A stretch of DNA of 64,000 nucleotides from Paeniglutamicibacter psychrophenolicus (GCF_017876575.1 NZ_JAGIOE010000001.1:4010443-4074442), one strand, 5' to 3'. Positions 18,185 to 27,112 are shown, counted from the first letter of the stretch. Numbers and translations: made by a program. The notes: a model not told the origin generated them from the sequence alone.

Positions 18185-19381
18185 ATGCTCTCCACCGCAC
18201 TGCAAATGACCCTGATTGTCGCCACCGTCGTGGTCGGCGCCGCCCTGGTGGGCTACCTGGGTTTCAAGATCGCCCGTTCCACCCGCGACCTGGGCACGGA
18301 TGCGGAAAAGGCCACCTTCGAGACGCTGCACCGGGTTTCGGTCGCGGCCCCGCACCTGGCCCAGGGACTGACCCCCGAGGGAGCGGCCAGCGCCTCCAAG
18401 CACCTGCGCGCGCTTCTGGCCGCCCAGGCGCTTCTCATCACCGACACCTCCGCGGTGCTCGCGCTGGACGGCACACTCCCGGCCACCGAGAAGCGCGGCA
18501 ACGCTGCGGCGCTGGAACTTGCCGCCGCGGCGCTGGCCGCCACCCGCACCCAGGTCAAGCGCTCCGAGGGATTCGACATGGTCTGCGCCCCGATCATGGT
18601 CGGGGACACCCCGGTGGGCACCGTGTGCGCGTACATCCCGCGGGCCGGTGCCGGATTCGTGCGCGCGGTGGCCGAGGTCGCCGCCTGGGTCGCGGCCCAG
18701 GTGGGCCTGGCGGAGCTGGATGCCTCCCGAGCGCTGCTCATGGAGGCCGAGGTCCGCGCGCTGCGCGCCCAGATCTCCCCGCATTTCATCTACAACTCGC
18801 TGAACGCCATCGCCTCGTTCATCATCACCGATCCGGCCCGGGCCCGGGAGCTGGTGGTGGAGTTCGCCGACTTCACCCGCTACTCCTTCCGCCGGCACGG
18901 GGACTTCACCACGCTGTCCGAGGAACTCACTGCCATCGACAGGTACCTGCTGCTGGAGAAGGCGCGCTTCGGTGAACGCATCAAGGTCTCCCTGGCCATT
19001 GCCCCGGAGGTGCTGTCCACCGCCATCCCGTTCCTGTCCCTGCAGCCGCTGGTGGAGAACGCCGTGCGCCACGGGCTGGAATCCAAGCCCGGCGGCGGGC
19101 GCATCACCATCAGCGCCTCCGATTCCGGGGAGTACGCGCTGATCACCGTGGAGGACGACGGGGTCGGCATCGACCCCGAGGCGCTCCAGTCGGTGCTGGC
19201 CGGGACGACCGAGTCGATCCACGTGGGGTTGCGCAACGTGGATGTGCGCTTGCGCCAGGTCTATGGGGACGCCCACGGGCTGGTCATCGACACCGCCCCG
19301 GGCGCCGGCACGCTGATCACCATGCGCATCCCCAAGTTCCGTCCCGGCGTGGAGCCCTCGGCGCCGGCCGCGGTCGGCTAG
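18185..19381 (+). CDS. LytS-type sensor histidine kinase
   Basis: This membrane-anchored kinase of 398 residues has one N-terminal helix (residues 5-25, TLIVATVVVGAALVGYLGF), a GAF-like sensory region, then the His_kinase domain ARALRAQISPHFIYN-type segment with phospho-accepting His200 (QISPHFIYNSLNAIASF). The C-terminal HATPase has PLVENAVRHGLE and VEDDGVGID. I start at the ATG at 18185; upstream codons are low-complexity. Its natural partner is the LytTR regulator at 21126-21842, but a toxin-antitoxin module lies between them. The neighbouring acetate symporters are the likely target genes. Confidence 0.92.
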   Translation: MLSTALQMTLIVATVVVGAALVGYLGFKIARSTRDLGTDAEKATFETLHRVSVAAPHLAQGLTPEGAASASKHLRALLAAQALLITDTSAVLALDGTLPATEKRGNAAALELAAAALAATRTQVKRSEGFDMVCAPIMVGDTPVGTVCAYIPRAGAGFVRAVAEVAAWVAAQVGLAELDASRALLMEAEVRALRAQISPHFIYNSLNAIASFIITDPARARELVVEFADFTRYSFRRHGDFTTLSEELTAIDRYLLLEKARFGERIKVSLAIAPEVLSTAIPFLSLQPLVENAVRHGLESKPGGGRITISASDSGEYALITVEDDGVGIDPEALQSVLAGTTESIHVGLRNVDVRLRQVYGDAHGLVIDTAPGAGTLITMRIPKFRPGVEPSAPAAVG

Positions 19382-19412
19382 TACTACCGTGCGCCAACCG
19401 GGGAAGGGAATG

Positions 19413-20309
19413 TCAGCGATCCGACAAGTACGTTGGTTCCGGCGTCGCGTACTCACCGAGTATCCGCTTGTATTCCTGCACCTTGGTCTCAGAATCATTA
19501 ACGGCAACCAACAACTTGATCTCGTCAAAGCCGGTGGCCTTCTCGTCCGTGAAAAATTCAACGGCGTTTCTGTTGCAGCAGCTGAATGCCTTCCCGTCCT
19601 GATACATCGACGTAATTGCGGCACGCGGCGTGAATCGTCCACCGCCAGTCGAGCGTCCTTCAATGGTCGAATTCCGGCCTTGTGCCCATCGGACATAAGC
19701 CTGTTCAAGTGCTATCGCCAGTTCGACTTCAACATCGAGAAGCGTGACCCTCTGATAGTCATGCAGTTCGAGCGCCTCCAGGAGATAGGGACCTCTACCT
19801 TCCCATGACAGCGTTCCCTCAATCACGACGTTTTCACCGGCCTCGAGACATCTCGTCATGATCCTATCGGCCAGGAACACACTTTCGTTGTGGACTAGCG
19901 AAGACAGCTCGTTGAGCATCATGGGGTACCCATCCGCCAACGTGGTCGACAACTGTGGGTCGAACCGCCCGGAATCATGTGCCTCTGCAAGCAACTTCAA
20001 TTTGATCCGGTCCGCATCAATTTTCCTCCAGCCTTTCTGGGCAAGTTTGAACTCGTCGATGCGGGTCGATTTTCCCGCGCCCGGAGGGCCTGCAGTAATG
20101 AGCACTGCAAGCTCGGCACCCTTTTCTATTTCGTCACCACCCTCCGAGAGAAACTCGTCGATCAGGCGGCGCTGAAACCTGATGCGTTCGGAGCTGACGG
20201 GTTGATTCGGTCGATAGGTAGCAAGCACCGAGTTCCTGTCGAATGCCGCCCCCGGTCTGGAGAGTTCGTTTAGTTCCTGTTCCACCAAGCGCAGCGCGTC
20301 CGATGCCAC
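19413..20309 (-). CDS. Zeta-toxin family kinase
   Basis: This 298-residue P-loop kinase has Walker A TAGPPGAGKST near residue 75. The layout follows zeta/UNAG-kinase toxins: a conserved aspartate region after the P-loop (DEFKLAQKGWRKIDADRIK), a lid segment, and an ENVVIEGTLSW strand. Zeta toxins phosphorylate UDP-N-acetylglucosamine or other sugars and poison wall synthesis. It starts with GTG one base after the antitoxin stop (TAACGTG), so the two genes are coupled. The module reads opposite to the genes on both sides, and its base composition looks less GC-rich than theirs. Toxicity is inferred, not shown. Confidence 0.85.
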   Translation of the reverse strand: MASDALRLVEQELNELSRPGAAFDRNSVLATYRPNQPVSSERIRFQRRLIDEFLSEGGDEIEKGAELAVLITAGPPGAGKSTRIDEFKLAQKGWRKIDADRIKLKLLAEAHDSGRFDPQLSTTLADGYPMMLNELSSLVHNESVFLADRIMTRCLEAGENVVIEGTLSWEGRGPYLLEALELHDYQRVTLLDVEVELAIALEQAYVRWAQGRNSTIEGRSTGGGRFTPRAAITSMYQDGKAFSCCNRNAVEFFTDEKATGFDEIKLLVAVNDSETKVQEYKRILGEYATPEPTYLSDR

Positions 20310-20310
20310 G

Positions 20311-20742
20311 TTATTCAGCCGTGCTTGTTACGACCCTGACGAGCTCTTCATAATCGTCAATATCAATCAGGTCCCTATGGAAGGCGTCAGTAATCTCGTC
20401 CCAGCTTCCGCGAGTCAGGACGCTTTCTGGATTACCGGTCTCAGCTTCCTCGCCAAATGTGAATGGCCATTGGCGAAGTGTCTGCATCATTTGCCCATGG
20501 CTGATCTTCTCTGCATGAAATTGCAGGATGACTACGCGCGGGGTCTCTTGCAACAGACTGGGAAAGTTGTTGATCTTGCGCAACATCCGATGCACCTCGG
20601 GCTGCGAGACACCTAGTCGCATAGCAATATCTGCTTGACCCAGCCCCTTTTCGCTTGCTTTGGCACAAGCGCGCAAACGGTCCATTCGATTCAGTTCCCC
20701 AATGGCGAAGACCTGCGCCAGCTCATCCTGGATCGTCAACAT
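20311..20742 (-). CDS. HTH-type antitoxin paired with zeta toxin
   Basis: This 143-residue protein starts at the ATG at 20742, with AAGGA seven bases upstream. Residues 20-60 form a helix-turn-helix (AKASEKGLGQADIAMRLGVS followed by QPEVHRMLRK). The C-terminal half, from about residue 75, is acidic and probably neutralises the toxin (ESVLTRGSWDEITDAFHRDL). It is first in the pair, as for most antitoxins. It is not the classical epsilon antitoxin; HTH antitoxins paired with zeta-like toxins occur in actinobacteria. The DNA-binding domain predicts autoregulation at the dyad just upstream. Confidence 0.75.
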   Translation of the reverse strand: MLTIQDELAQVFAIGELNRMDRLRACAKASEKGLGQADIAMRLGVSQPEVHRMLRKINNFPSLLQETPRVVILQFHAEKISHGQMMQTLRQWPFTFGEEAETGNPESVLTRGSWDEITDAFHRDLIDIDDYEELVRVVTSTAE

Positions 20743-20766
20743 CCGGTGTCCTTCCACGCCCTCCAG

Positions 20767-20779
20767 ATACATTATGTAT
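20767..20779 (-). promoter_or_regulatory. Candidate operator/promoter of the zeta toxin-antitoxin operon
   Basis: ATACATTATGTAT is a perfect 6-1-6 palindrome 24 bases upstream of the antitoxin start. On the minus strand it overlaps TATACAT, a plausible -10 element, so a repressor bound here would block transcription. The remaining 340 bases to the response-regulator start at 21126 contain nothing I recognise. Confidence 0.5.
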
Positions 20780-21125
20780 AAGTAGAACGATACTGCTCCT
20801 CGGCGTATTCCGACAGGGTGCTGTTGACCACCAGAAAAATTCATTGGGCAAAACGCGCGAGCACCACCGGGGCGGCACTCGTTCCCGTCCTTCCATCGGT
20901 TGACGCAACCAACAGCCGCCGGTGTCATGGTCCTCTTCCCCACCGATCTGGCAGACCGCCGATTCCTTGCGGGACAAGGGCAACTCCGCACTAAGGACTT
21001 CTGCCCAGGCTCGGCTTCTTGTGCCACGCCTACCCGCATGTGGCCAGGAGCGCGATGCTCCTGCCCAACCCGCAATAACGCGCCACCAGAGAACTTTGCC
21101 CACATGGCCGGGTAAAATGTCATCC

Positions 21126-21842
21126 ATGATTAATGTGGTCGTGGCCGACGACGAATTGCCTGCCGTTGCGGAGCTGGCGTATCTGCTGTCGCTCGACTCG
21201 AGGGTGGGCACCATCCACCGCGCAAACTCCGGGGCCGAGGCCCTGAAGGCGCTGGAGGAATTCGAGGTCGACGCGCTCTTCCTGGACATCCACATGCCCG
21301 CCCTGTCCGGGCTGGACATCGCCCGGGTCATCTCCCGCTTCACCCGTCCCCCGGCCGTCGTCTTCGTCACCGCCGACGAGGACCAGGCCCTGGAGGCGTT
21401 CGAGCTGGCCGCCCTGGACTACGTGCTCAAGCCCGTGCGCCCCGAACGCCTGGCCGAATCGATCCGCCGGATCTGCGAGCTGGTCGAGGAAGAAACCGCC
21501 AAGCCCGAGGTCGTCACCGTGGACCAGGGCGGGATCACCAAGATGATCCGCCGCGACGAGATCCGCTACGTGCAGGCCCAGGGCGACTACGCCCGGCTGC
21601 ACACCAAGGACGCCAGCTACCTGATCCGGGTCCCGCTCAACGACCTCGAACAGCAGTGGGCCTCGGCCGGATACGTCCGCATCCACCGTTCCTACCTGGT
21701 GGCCATGGACAAGATCGACACCGTGAAGCTGGCCACCGGCAAGGCCGCGGTGCTCATCGGCGGGATCGAGCTGCCGGTCTCCCGCCGCGCACTGCCCTAC
21801 CTGCGCGAGCGCCTGGCCGCGAACCGCGTCCGGCCGCTGTGA
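21126..21842 (+). CDS. LytTR-family response regulator
   Basis: This two-component regulator of 238 residues has an N-terminal receiver domain with acidic pair Asp8-Asp9, phospho-acceptor Asp54 (LFLDIHMPALSG) and conserved Thr (VFVTADEDQAL) and Lys (DYVLKPVRPERL). The C-terminal LytTR DNA-binding domain has the typical IRYVQAQGDYARLHTKDASY and VRIHRSYLV motifs. An alternative ATG at 21117 adds three residues. It should accept phosphate from the LytS-type kinase at 18185-19381. It is followed by a GTGA-overlapping small membrane gene and a symporter gene, which it may control. Confidence 0.92.
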   Translation: MINVVVADDELPAVAELAYLLSLDSRVGTIHRANSGAEALKALEEFEVDALFLDIHMPALSGLDIARVISRFTRPPAVVFVTADEDQALEAFELAALDYVLKPVRPERLAESIRRICELVEEETAKPEVVTVDQGGITKMIRRDEIRYVQAQGDYARLHTKDASYLIRVPLNDLEQQWASAGYVRIHRSYLVAMDKIDTVKLATGKAAVLIGGIELPVSRRALPYLRERLAANRVRPL

Positions 21843-22264
21843 CCTCGCCGGGCCCCGGCACCCCTCCCCCGCCAACCGGCGAACCGGTCCCGGCGCCGAT
21901 GGATGAGATGCTGCCCCCGCCCACCGGCACCCGCGTGCGGGTCAGCGCCCCGGCCGGGACCATGCTGAACATCGCCCGCCGCTCGGCACCCGATGCCGCC
22001 GACACCTTCTACGTCCAGTCGCTGATCCGCTCGCAATTGCGCCTGGCGGTCTCCGTGGCCATGGGCTTCCTGCTGCTGCTGGTCGGCCTGGCCGTGATGG
22101 TGTTCACCTGGCCCGAAATCAACAACATCCGCCTGGCCACCATCCCGCTTCCCTGGTGGATCCTGGGTGTGGGCGTCTACCCGCTGATCCTGATCTCGGC
22201 GTTCCTCTACAACAAGGCCGCTGCCCGCAACGAGGCCAAGTACCGGAGCATCGCCAAGCCATGA
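21839..22264 (+). CDS. Small two-helix membrane protein, DUF485-like transporter partner
   Basis: This 141-residue protein starts with GTG overlapping the response-regulator stop (GTGA). A Pro-rich cytoplasmic N-terminus of about 60 residues precedes two membrane helices (VAMGFLLLLVGLAVMVFTW and LGVGVYPLILISAFLYN) and a charged tail. Length after the Pro-rich part, helix spacing and position directly before a sodium:solute symporter (4-base ATGA overlap) match small subunits paired with acetate permeases. Homology to DUF485 is my inference from layout. Confidence 0.8.
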   Translation: MTSPGPGTPPPPTGEPVPAPMDEMLPPPTGTRVRVSAPAGTMLNIARRSAPDAADTFYVQSLIRSQLRLAVSVAMGFLLLLVGLAVMVFTWPEINNIRLATIPLPWWILGVGVYPLILISAFLYNKAAARNEAKYRSIAKP

Positions 22265-23745
22265 TCAACCCCGCCGTCGCCCTGCTCTCCGTGCTGCTCG
22301 TGTCGGTGGCCACCGTGCTCATCGCCGTCAACGGGCTGCGCCTGTCCCGGACCACCGGGGACTTCTACGTGGCCTCGCGCACCGTCAAGCCCTGGTGGAA
22401 CGCCAGTGCCATCGGCGGGGAATACCTCTCTGCCGCATCGTTCTTGGGCATAGCCGGGCTGATCGTGGTCTCCGGGCAGGACGGGCTCTGGTTCCCCATC
22501 GGGTACACGGCCGGGTACCTGATGCTGCTGCTCTTCGTGGCCGCCCCGCTGCGCCGCTCGCGCGCCTACACCATCCCCGACTTCGCGCAGATCCGCTTCG
22601 GCTCGATGAAGCTGCGCCGGCTCACCAGCTTCCTGGTGGTGGTCATCTGCTGGCTCTACATCGTCCCGCAGCTGCACGGCGCCTCGCTGACCCTGGGCAT
22701 CAGCACCGGGCTGCCTGGCTGGCTGGGCTCGGTGCTGGTCATGGGGATCGTGTGCCTCACGGTGCTGGCCGGCGGGATGCGCTCGATCACCTTCGTCCAG
22801 GCGTTCCAGTACTGGCTCAAGCTCGCCGCCCTGGCGATCCCGGCGGTCTTCCTGCTGCTGCACCTGGGGCTGAACGGGGAATCGGCAACCCTTGACGGGG
22901 CGATCTTCGATGCGGGCACCGACCCGTCCGCCAACCGGGGGCTGTACTACAACATCTCGCTCCTGGTGGCCCTGCTCTTTGGCACCCTTGGCCTGCCGCA
23001 CGTGCTGGTGCGTTTCTATACCAACCCCGACGGGCCCTCGGCCCGCAAGACCACCGCGATCGTGCTGGGCCTGCTGGCCCTGTTCTACCTTTTCCCCACG
23101 GTGCTGGGAATCCTGGGCCGGGCCTACACCCCGGAGCTGGCCACCAGCGGGAACGCCGATGCCACGGTGCTGCTGCTGCCCGGGCGGATCCTGGGCGGGA
23201 TGGCCGGGGACGCACTGACCGCGATCATCATCGGCGGGGCGTTCGCCGCGTTCCTCTCCACCTCCTCTGGCCTGGTGGTCTCGCTGGCCGGGACCATCTC
23301 CCAGGACCTGTTCCGCGGCACGGTGCGGGGCTTTCGGATCTCCACGCTGATCGCCACCGCTGTCCCGCTGCTGCTGGCCCTGGGCACCTCCAGCTTCGCC
23401 CTGGCCGGGGCCATCGGGTCGGTCTTCGCGTTCACCGCCTCGACCATCTGCCCGTTGCTGCTGCTGGGCATCTGGTGGCGCGGCCTCACGGTGGCCGGTG
23501 CGGTCTCCGGGATGCTGGCCGGGGCCCTGGCCTGCGGGTCGGCGCTGATGCTGGCGGCCGCACTGCCCAACGAGCCCGATTCCTTCCACGCCCTGGTCTC
23601 CCAGCCGGCCGCCTGGTGCGTGCCGCTGGCCTTCCTGGTGATGATCACGGTGTCCCTGTTCACCCGGCACCGGGCACCCGGGCGCATCGATGCGGTCATG
23701 GCCCGGCTGCATGTTCCCGAGGCGCTGGACGAACCGCATCCCTGA
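22261..23745 (+). CDS. Sodium:solute symporter (acetate permease-like)
   Basis: This inner-membrane symporter of 494 residues has about 13 helices and the family segment GGEYLSAASFLGIAGLIVVS near residue 55, preceded by DFYVASRTVKPWWN. It is shorter than, and clearly distinct from, the ActP-like paralogue at 15966-17594, lacking several loop segments. It is the third gene of the operon LytTR regulator - small membrane protein - symporter, with 4-base overlaps throughout. The substrate is probably a short-chain carboxylate, but the sequence does not prove it. Confidence 0.9.
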   Translation: MINPAVALLSVLLVSVATVLIAVNGLRLSRTTGDFYVASRTVKPWWNASAIGGEYLSAASFLGIAGLIVVSGQDGLWFPIGYTAGYLMLLLFVAAPLRRSRAYTIPDFAQIRFGSMKLRRLTSFLVVVICWLYIVPQLHGASLTLGISTGLPGWLGSVLVMGIVCLTVLAGGMRSITFVQAFQYWLKLAALAIPAVFLLLHLGLNGESATLDGAIFDAGTDPSANRGLYYNISLLVALLFGTLGLPHVLVRFYTNPDGPSARKTTAIVLGLLALFYLFPTVLGILGRAYTPELATSGNADATVLLLPGRILGGMAGDALTAIIIGGAFAAFLSTSSGLVVSLAGTISQDLFRGTVRGFRISTLIATAVPLLLALGTSSFALAGAIGSVFAFTASTICPLLLLGIWWRGLTVAGAVSGMLAGALACGSALMLAAALPNEPDSFHALVSQPAAWCVPLAFLVMITVSLFTRHRAPGRIDAVMARLHVPEALDEPHP

Positions 23746-23775
23746 GGCCCCCCACGGCCCAAACCAGCCACAAAA

Positions 23776-23819
23776 AATGCGGCCGGTTGCCGGGGAATCC
23801 CCTGGCAACCGGCCGCATT
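23776..23819. terminator. Strong bidirectional terminator
   Basis: A 19-base near-perfect stem (AATGCGGCCGGTTGCCGGGG... and its complement) lies between convergent genes ending at 23745 and 23858. AAAAAA precedes it and a T-rich stretch follows it, so it can work in both directions. Confidence 0.85.
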
Positions 23820-23857
23820 CTTGTCTCTTTTTGCCTGTGTCGGCGATCCCCAAGGGA

Positions 23858-24442
23858 TCAGTCGATGGAAGCCATCAGCTCCACGACGCGGTCCAGGAAC
23901 GCGTCGACCTGCGACTCCTCGTAGCCGTGCTCGCCCTCGGCGCGGCGGAATTCGGCGCGGCGCACCGCATCCACGCTCATCGGGACGTCCTTCTCGAAGT
24001 AGTCGATGAGCTGGCCGCACAGCTTGTCCACGTCCTGGACGTTGTAGCTCGAGGCGTTGGCGCGCGAGGGGCGGCGGAAGCGCTCGCCCGGGGAGCGGTG
24101 CAGCCGTCCGCGCAGGATCGCCGAGAGCCGCCCGACCTGCTGCAGCCAGGCTTCCTCGCCGTTGGTCTGGATCAGGGCGTCGCGTTCGCGCTGTGCGAAG
24201 ACGTCCTCGAGCCTGTCCAGGGCGCCGTCGACCTCGCGGGCGCTGTAGCCGCCGCGCTGGGCCGGGAAGACGGTGCGGCGCACCATGTGGCTGGTGACAA
24301 TCGAATCGTCGTCCCCGTCGCCGTTGAACGTGGCGCGGGCGCGGGCGAGGAACACATCCACCTGTTTGGTGTTGTAACCGAATTCCTTCTCCCCCACGCG
24401 CTCAAAAGGGGCGGGGACCGGCTGTGCCTTTTCCTGACTCAC
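23858..24442 (-). CDS. DivIVA-motif repeat protein
   Basis: This 194-residue cytoplasmic protein is built of four short repeats of the DivIVA/DivI1A motif: YNTKQVDVFLARA, YSAREVDGALDRL, YNVQDVDKLCGQL and YEESQVDAFLDRV, each roughly 45-50 residues apart. Such motifs recognise membrane curvature or polar growth sites in actinobacteria. I start at the GTG at 24442, which has AAGGA seven bases upstream; an upstream in-frame ATG at 24544 would add 34 residues of low-complexity sequence. It lies downstream of cdsA on the same strand, with about 130 bases between them. Confidence 0.82.
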   Translation of the reverse strand: MSQEKAQPVPAPFERVGEKEFGYNTKQVDVFLARARATFNGDGDDDSIVTSHMVRRTVFPAQRGGYSAREVDGALDRLEDVFAQRERDALIQTNGEEAWLQQVGRLSAILRGRLHRSPGERFRRPSRANASSYNVQDVDKLCGQLIDYFEKDVPMSVDAVRRAEFRRAEGEHGYEESQVDAFLDRVVELMASID

Positions 24443-24571
24443 AATTCTTTCCTTGATCTCGGTAATGCGTACCGGCGAACCGGCACTGTGGTGCTGCGGG
24501 TGGCGCGGGGCCCCGGACGGGGCGGCACCTTCCTGCACCTCCATCTTAGGGAGGCGCGGGCGGCCACGGGC

Positions 24572-25507
24572 CTAAAGCGCGCCGGGGATCAGCAAAATGG
24601 TGAGGATATACGTCACGGGGATCGCGAAGACCACCGAATCGAGCCGGTCCATGACCCCGCCGTGCCCCGGCAGGATGTTGCTCATGTCCTTGATGCCCAG
24701 TTCGCGCTTGACCATGGATTCGGCCAGGTCCCCCGCCGTGGCCGCGGCAACCGTGGCCACGGCCAGCGGGATCCCGACCCACCAGGGAAGATCCAGCAGG
24801 AACACCGCAGCTGCAACGCCCACGATCGTGGCACCTGCGACCGAGCCGGCGAAGCCCTCCCAGGACTTCTTCGGGCTGATCCGCGGTGCCATCGGGTGCT
24901 TGCCGAAGAGCACGCCCACCAGGTAGCCGAAGGTGTCGTTGGAGACCACCAGCAGCAGCATCGTGGTCACCAGCAGGTGCCCGCGCGGTTCGTTCAGCAG
25001 CAGCACCGCGAAGGAAAGCATCAGCGGAACCCAGGAGAGCACGAACAGGCTGCCGGTGATCGAGGCCACGGACTTGGCCGGGCCCTCGATGATCCGCCAG
25101 AGGAACACCAGCAGCGCACTGGCGGTGAATGCCATGCCCAGGGCCTCGAGCCCCCCGTAGTACGCGGAGAACGGCATGGCGATCCCGCCCACGGCCAGCG
25201 GCACCAGCGGGGTGTCGATGCCGGTGCCGTTCAGCGCACGGGAAACCTCCCAGCATCCCACGACGCCGAAGACCGCCACCGTGGCGACGAACGCCAGGGG
25301 CAGCCAGAACAGCCCGGTGAGCACCACGGCCAGCAGCAACAGGCCCACGACGATGGCCGCCGGGAGGTCCCGGCCGGCCCGCGAGGCCTTCTTGGTGGTG
25401 GTGGCCTTGCTGCTTCGCCGCGTCTTTGGTTCAAGCCCGCCGTTTTCCGGCGACGGCTCCGGAAGGGACCCTGCGGCTCCCTCGCTCGGCTCGGTGGGGT
25501 TGGACAT
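24572..25507 (-). CDS. cdsA: Phosphatidate cytidylyltransferase
   Basis: This membrane enzyme makes CDP-diacylglycerol from phosphatidate and CTP, the branch point of phospholipid synthesis. It has 311 residues, with a hydrophilic N-terminus of about 60 residues and then about eight helices. The CdsA signature is complete near the C-terminus: SMVKRELGIKDMSNILPGHG, then GVMDRLDS. The ATG overlaps the frr stop by one base (TAATG), so the genes are coupled, in the order frr-cdsA common in actinobacteria. Confidence 0.96.
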   Translation of the reverse strand: MSNPTEPSEGAAGSLPEPSPENGGLEPKTRRSSKATTTKKASRAGRDLPAAIVVGLLLLAVVLTGLFWLPLAFVATVAVFGVVGCWEVSRALNGTGIDTPLVPLAVGGIAMPFSAYYGGLEALGMAFTASALLVFLWRIIEGPAKSVASITGSLFVLSWVPLMLSFAVLLLNEPRGHLLVTTMLLLVVSNDTFGYLVGVLFGKHPMAPRISPKKSWEGFAGSVAGATIVGVAAAVFLLDLPWWVGIPLAVATVAAATAGDLAESMVKRELGIKDMSNILPGHGGVMDRLDSVVFAIPVTYILTILLIPGAL

Positions 25508-26064
25508 TAGACTTCCAGCAGCTCGGTTTCCTTGCGCTTGAGCAAGTCGTCGATGCCGTCGGTGTGGGACTTGGTCAGTGCGTCGAGTTCCTTCTCGGCG
25601 CGTGCGCCTTCGTCCTCGCCGATCTCGCCGTCCTTGACCAGCTTGTCAATGCCGTCCTTGGCGCGGCGGCGCACGTTGCGCAGCGCGACCTTGGCGTCCT
25701 CGCCCTTGGTACGGACGACCTTGACGTATTCCTTGCGGCGTTCCTGGGTCAGCACCGGCATGATCACGCGGATGGTCTTGCCGTCGTTGGACGGGTTGGC
25801 GCCGACCTCGGAGTCGCCCAGGGCCTTTTCGATGGCACGCAGCGCGGTGACGTCGTAGGGGTTGATCAAGATGGTGCGGGCGTCCGGCACCGCGAAGGAT
25901 GCCAGCTGCTGCAGCGGGGTTGGGGAACCGTAGTAGTCAACCATGACCTTGGCGTACATTCCGGGGTGGGCGCGGCCCGTGCGGATCGCGGAGAAATCTT
26001 CCTTCGCGTTCTCGACGGTGCTGTCCATCTTGTCGGCTGCCTCCATGAGGATTTCCTCAATCAC
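25507..26064 (-). CDS. frr: Ribosome recycling factor
   Basis: This 185-residue cytoplasmic factor, with EF-G, splits post-termination ribosomes. It has standard length and conserved segments: VENAKEDFSAIRTGRAHPGM near the N-terminus, PYDVTALRAIEKAL in the middle and AKDGIDKLVKDGEI in the three-helix bundle. It begins with GTG, preceded by AAGGAG at good spacing. The order pyrH-frr-cdsA is conserved. Confidence 0.96.
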   Translation of the reverse strand: MIEEILMEAADKMDSTVENAKEDFSAIRTGRAHPGMYAKVMVDYYGSPTPLQQLASFAVPDARTILINPYDVTALRAIEKALGDSEVGANPSNDGKTIRVIMPVLTQERRKEYVKVVRTKGEDAKVALRNVRRRAKDGIDKLVKDGEIGEDEGARAEKELDALTKSHTDGIDDLLKRKETELLEV

Positions 26065-26163
26065 GTTCTACTCCTTTGAGTTCGGCCAGGTACGCATACG
26101 GTGACCGGTAGTTTCTGGGCTTGTGAACAATCCTATGCCACGCGGGGAGGTGGCACGGGGCAC

Positions 26164-26907
26164 CTAGACGGTGACGCGGGTGCCGATCTTTTCGCCAAGG
26201 ATGGCGCGGGTGACGTTTCCGTCGCCCTCCATGCCGAAGACCATCATCTCCAGCTTGTTGTCCTTGCACATGGTCATCGCCGTCTGGTCCATCACGCGGA
26301 TGTCCTTGATGAGGGCCTCGTCGTAGGTGAGGTGCTCAAGCTTGGTGGCCGTGGGGTCCTTCTTCGGGTCCGCGGTGTACACGCCGTCGACACCGCTCTT
26401 GGCCATCAGCACCACGTCCGCGTCGACCTCGAGGGCGCGCTGGGCGGCCACGGTGTCGGTGGAGAAGTACGGCAGGCCGGCGCCGGCGCCGAAGATGACG
26501 ACGCGGTCCTTCTCCATGTGGCGGATGGCGCGGCGCGGGATGTAGGTTTCTGCAACCTGGGCCATGGAGATGGCTGACTGCACGCGGGTGTCGACGCCGG
26601 CCTGTTCCAGGAAGTCCTGCAGGGCCAGGCAGTTCATCACGGTGCCGAGCATGCCCATGTAGTCGGCACGCGAACGGTCCATGCCCGAGGCCGAGAGCTC
26701 GGCGCCGCGGAAGAAGTTGCCGCCGCCAACGACGATGGCGACCTCGACCTTGCCCACTGTGGCAGCGATCTGTTCGGCCACTCCGCGCACCGTGATGGGG
26801 TCGACGCCCAGCTTGCCGCCGCCGAAGACCTCTCCGGAAAGCTTCAGCAGGACCCGGCGGCGACGCGGGGCGTGGGTGTGTTCAATCGGTTCGAGAGTTG
26901 CGTCCAT
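26164..26907 (-). CDS. pyrH: UMP kinase
   Basis: This hexameric amino-acid-kinase-fold enzyme phosphorylates UMP to UDP for pyrimidine nucleotide supply. It has 247 residues from the ATG at 26907, with an N-terminal phosphate-binding segment [38 protein letters not shown] and the C-terminal [12 protein letters not shown] non-conserved tail of about 17 residues precedes the domain. Longer in-frame upstream starts run into the terminator region of tsf and are unlikely. Confidence 0.95.
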   Translation of the reverse strand: MDATLEPIEHTHAPRRRRVLLKLSGEVFGGGKLGVDPITVRGVAEQIAATVGKVEVAIVVGGGNFFRGAELSASGMDRSRADYMGMLGTVMNCLALQDFLEQAGVDTRVQSAISMAQVAETYIPRRAIRHMEKDRVVIFGAGAGLPYFSTDTVAAQRALEVDADVVLMAKSGVDGVYTADPKKDPTATKLEHLTYDEALIKDIRVMDQTAMTMCKDNKLEMMVFGMEGDGNVTRAILGEKIGTRVTV

Positions 26908-27005
26908 GGGGGTGTGATTCCTCCTGCGTGCGGGTCGGTGCTGGCCCACGTCGGTGCTGTTTGGGGGGCGGCCGTCGCGCGTGCGCGGGGCCTGGGGCTG
27001 GCAGG

Positions 27006-27042
27006 AAAAAGGGGCGGCCACCCTGAAGTGGCCACCCCCTTT
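27006..27042 (-). terminator. Terminator downstream of tsf
   Basis: A stem of about 14 pairs (GGGGGTGGCCAC against GTGGCCGCCCC with one mismatch), loop TTCAGG, is followed on the minus strand by TTTTT. It lies 70 bases after the tsf stop and 99 bases before the pyrH start, so pyrH probably has its own promoter. Confidence 0.8.
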
Positions 27043-27112
27043 ACCTTGGTGTGAAGCAATCGGTCATCGGAGCCTATGGCCCGGGAACCAATTTACCTGC
27101 TGTTGGAGCTAT

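Noticed and set aside
20743-21125. Longer versions of the antitoxin (to 21123) and of the response regulator (from 20922)
   Set aside because: Both extensions cover the same DNA on opposite strands, lack conserved sequence, and are replaced by internal starts that give canonical family N-termini or have a ribosome-binding site.
16000-24000. Possible CRISPR array or integrase near the toxin-antitoxin module
   Set aside because: No regularly spaced direct repeats, integrase or transposase sequence found around the module.
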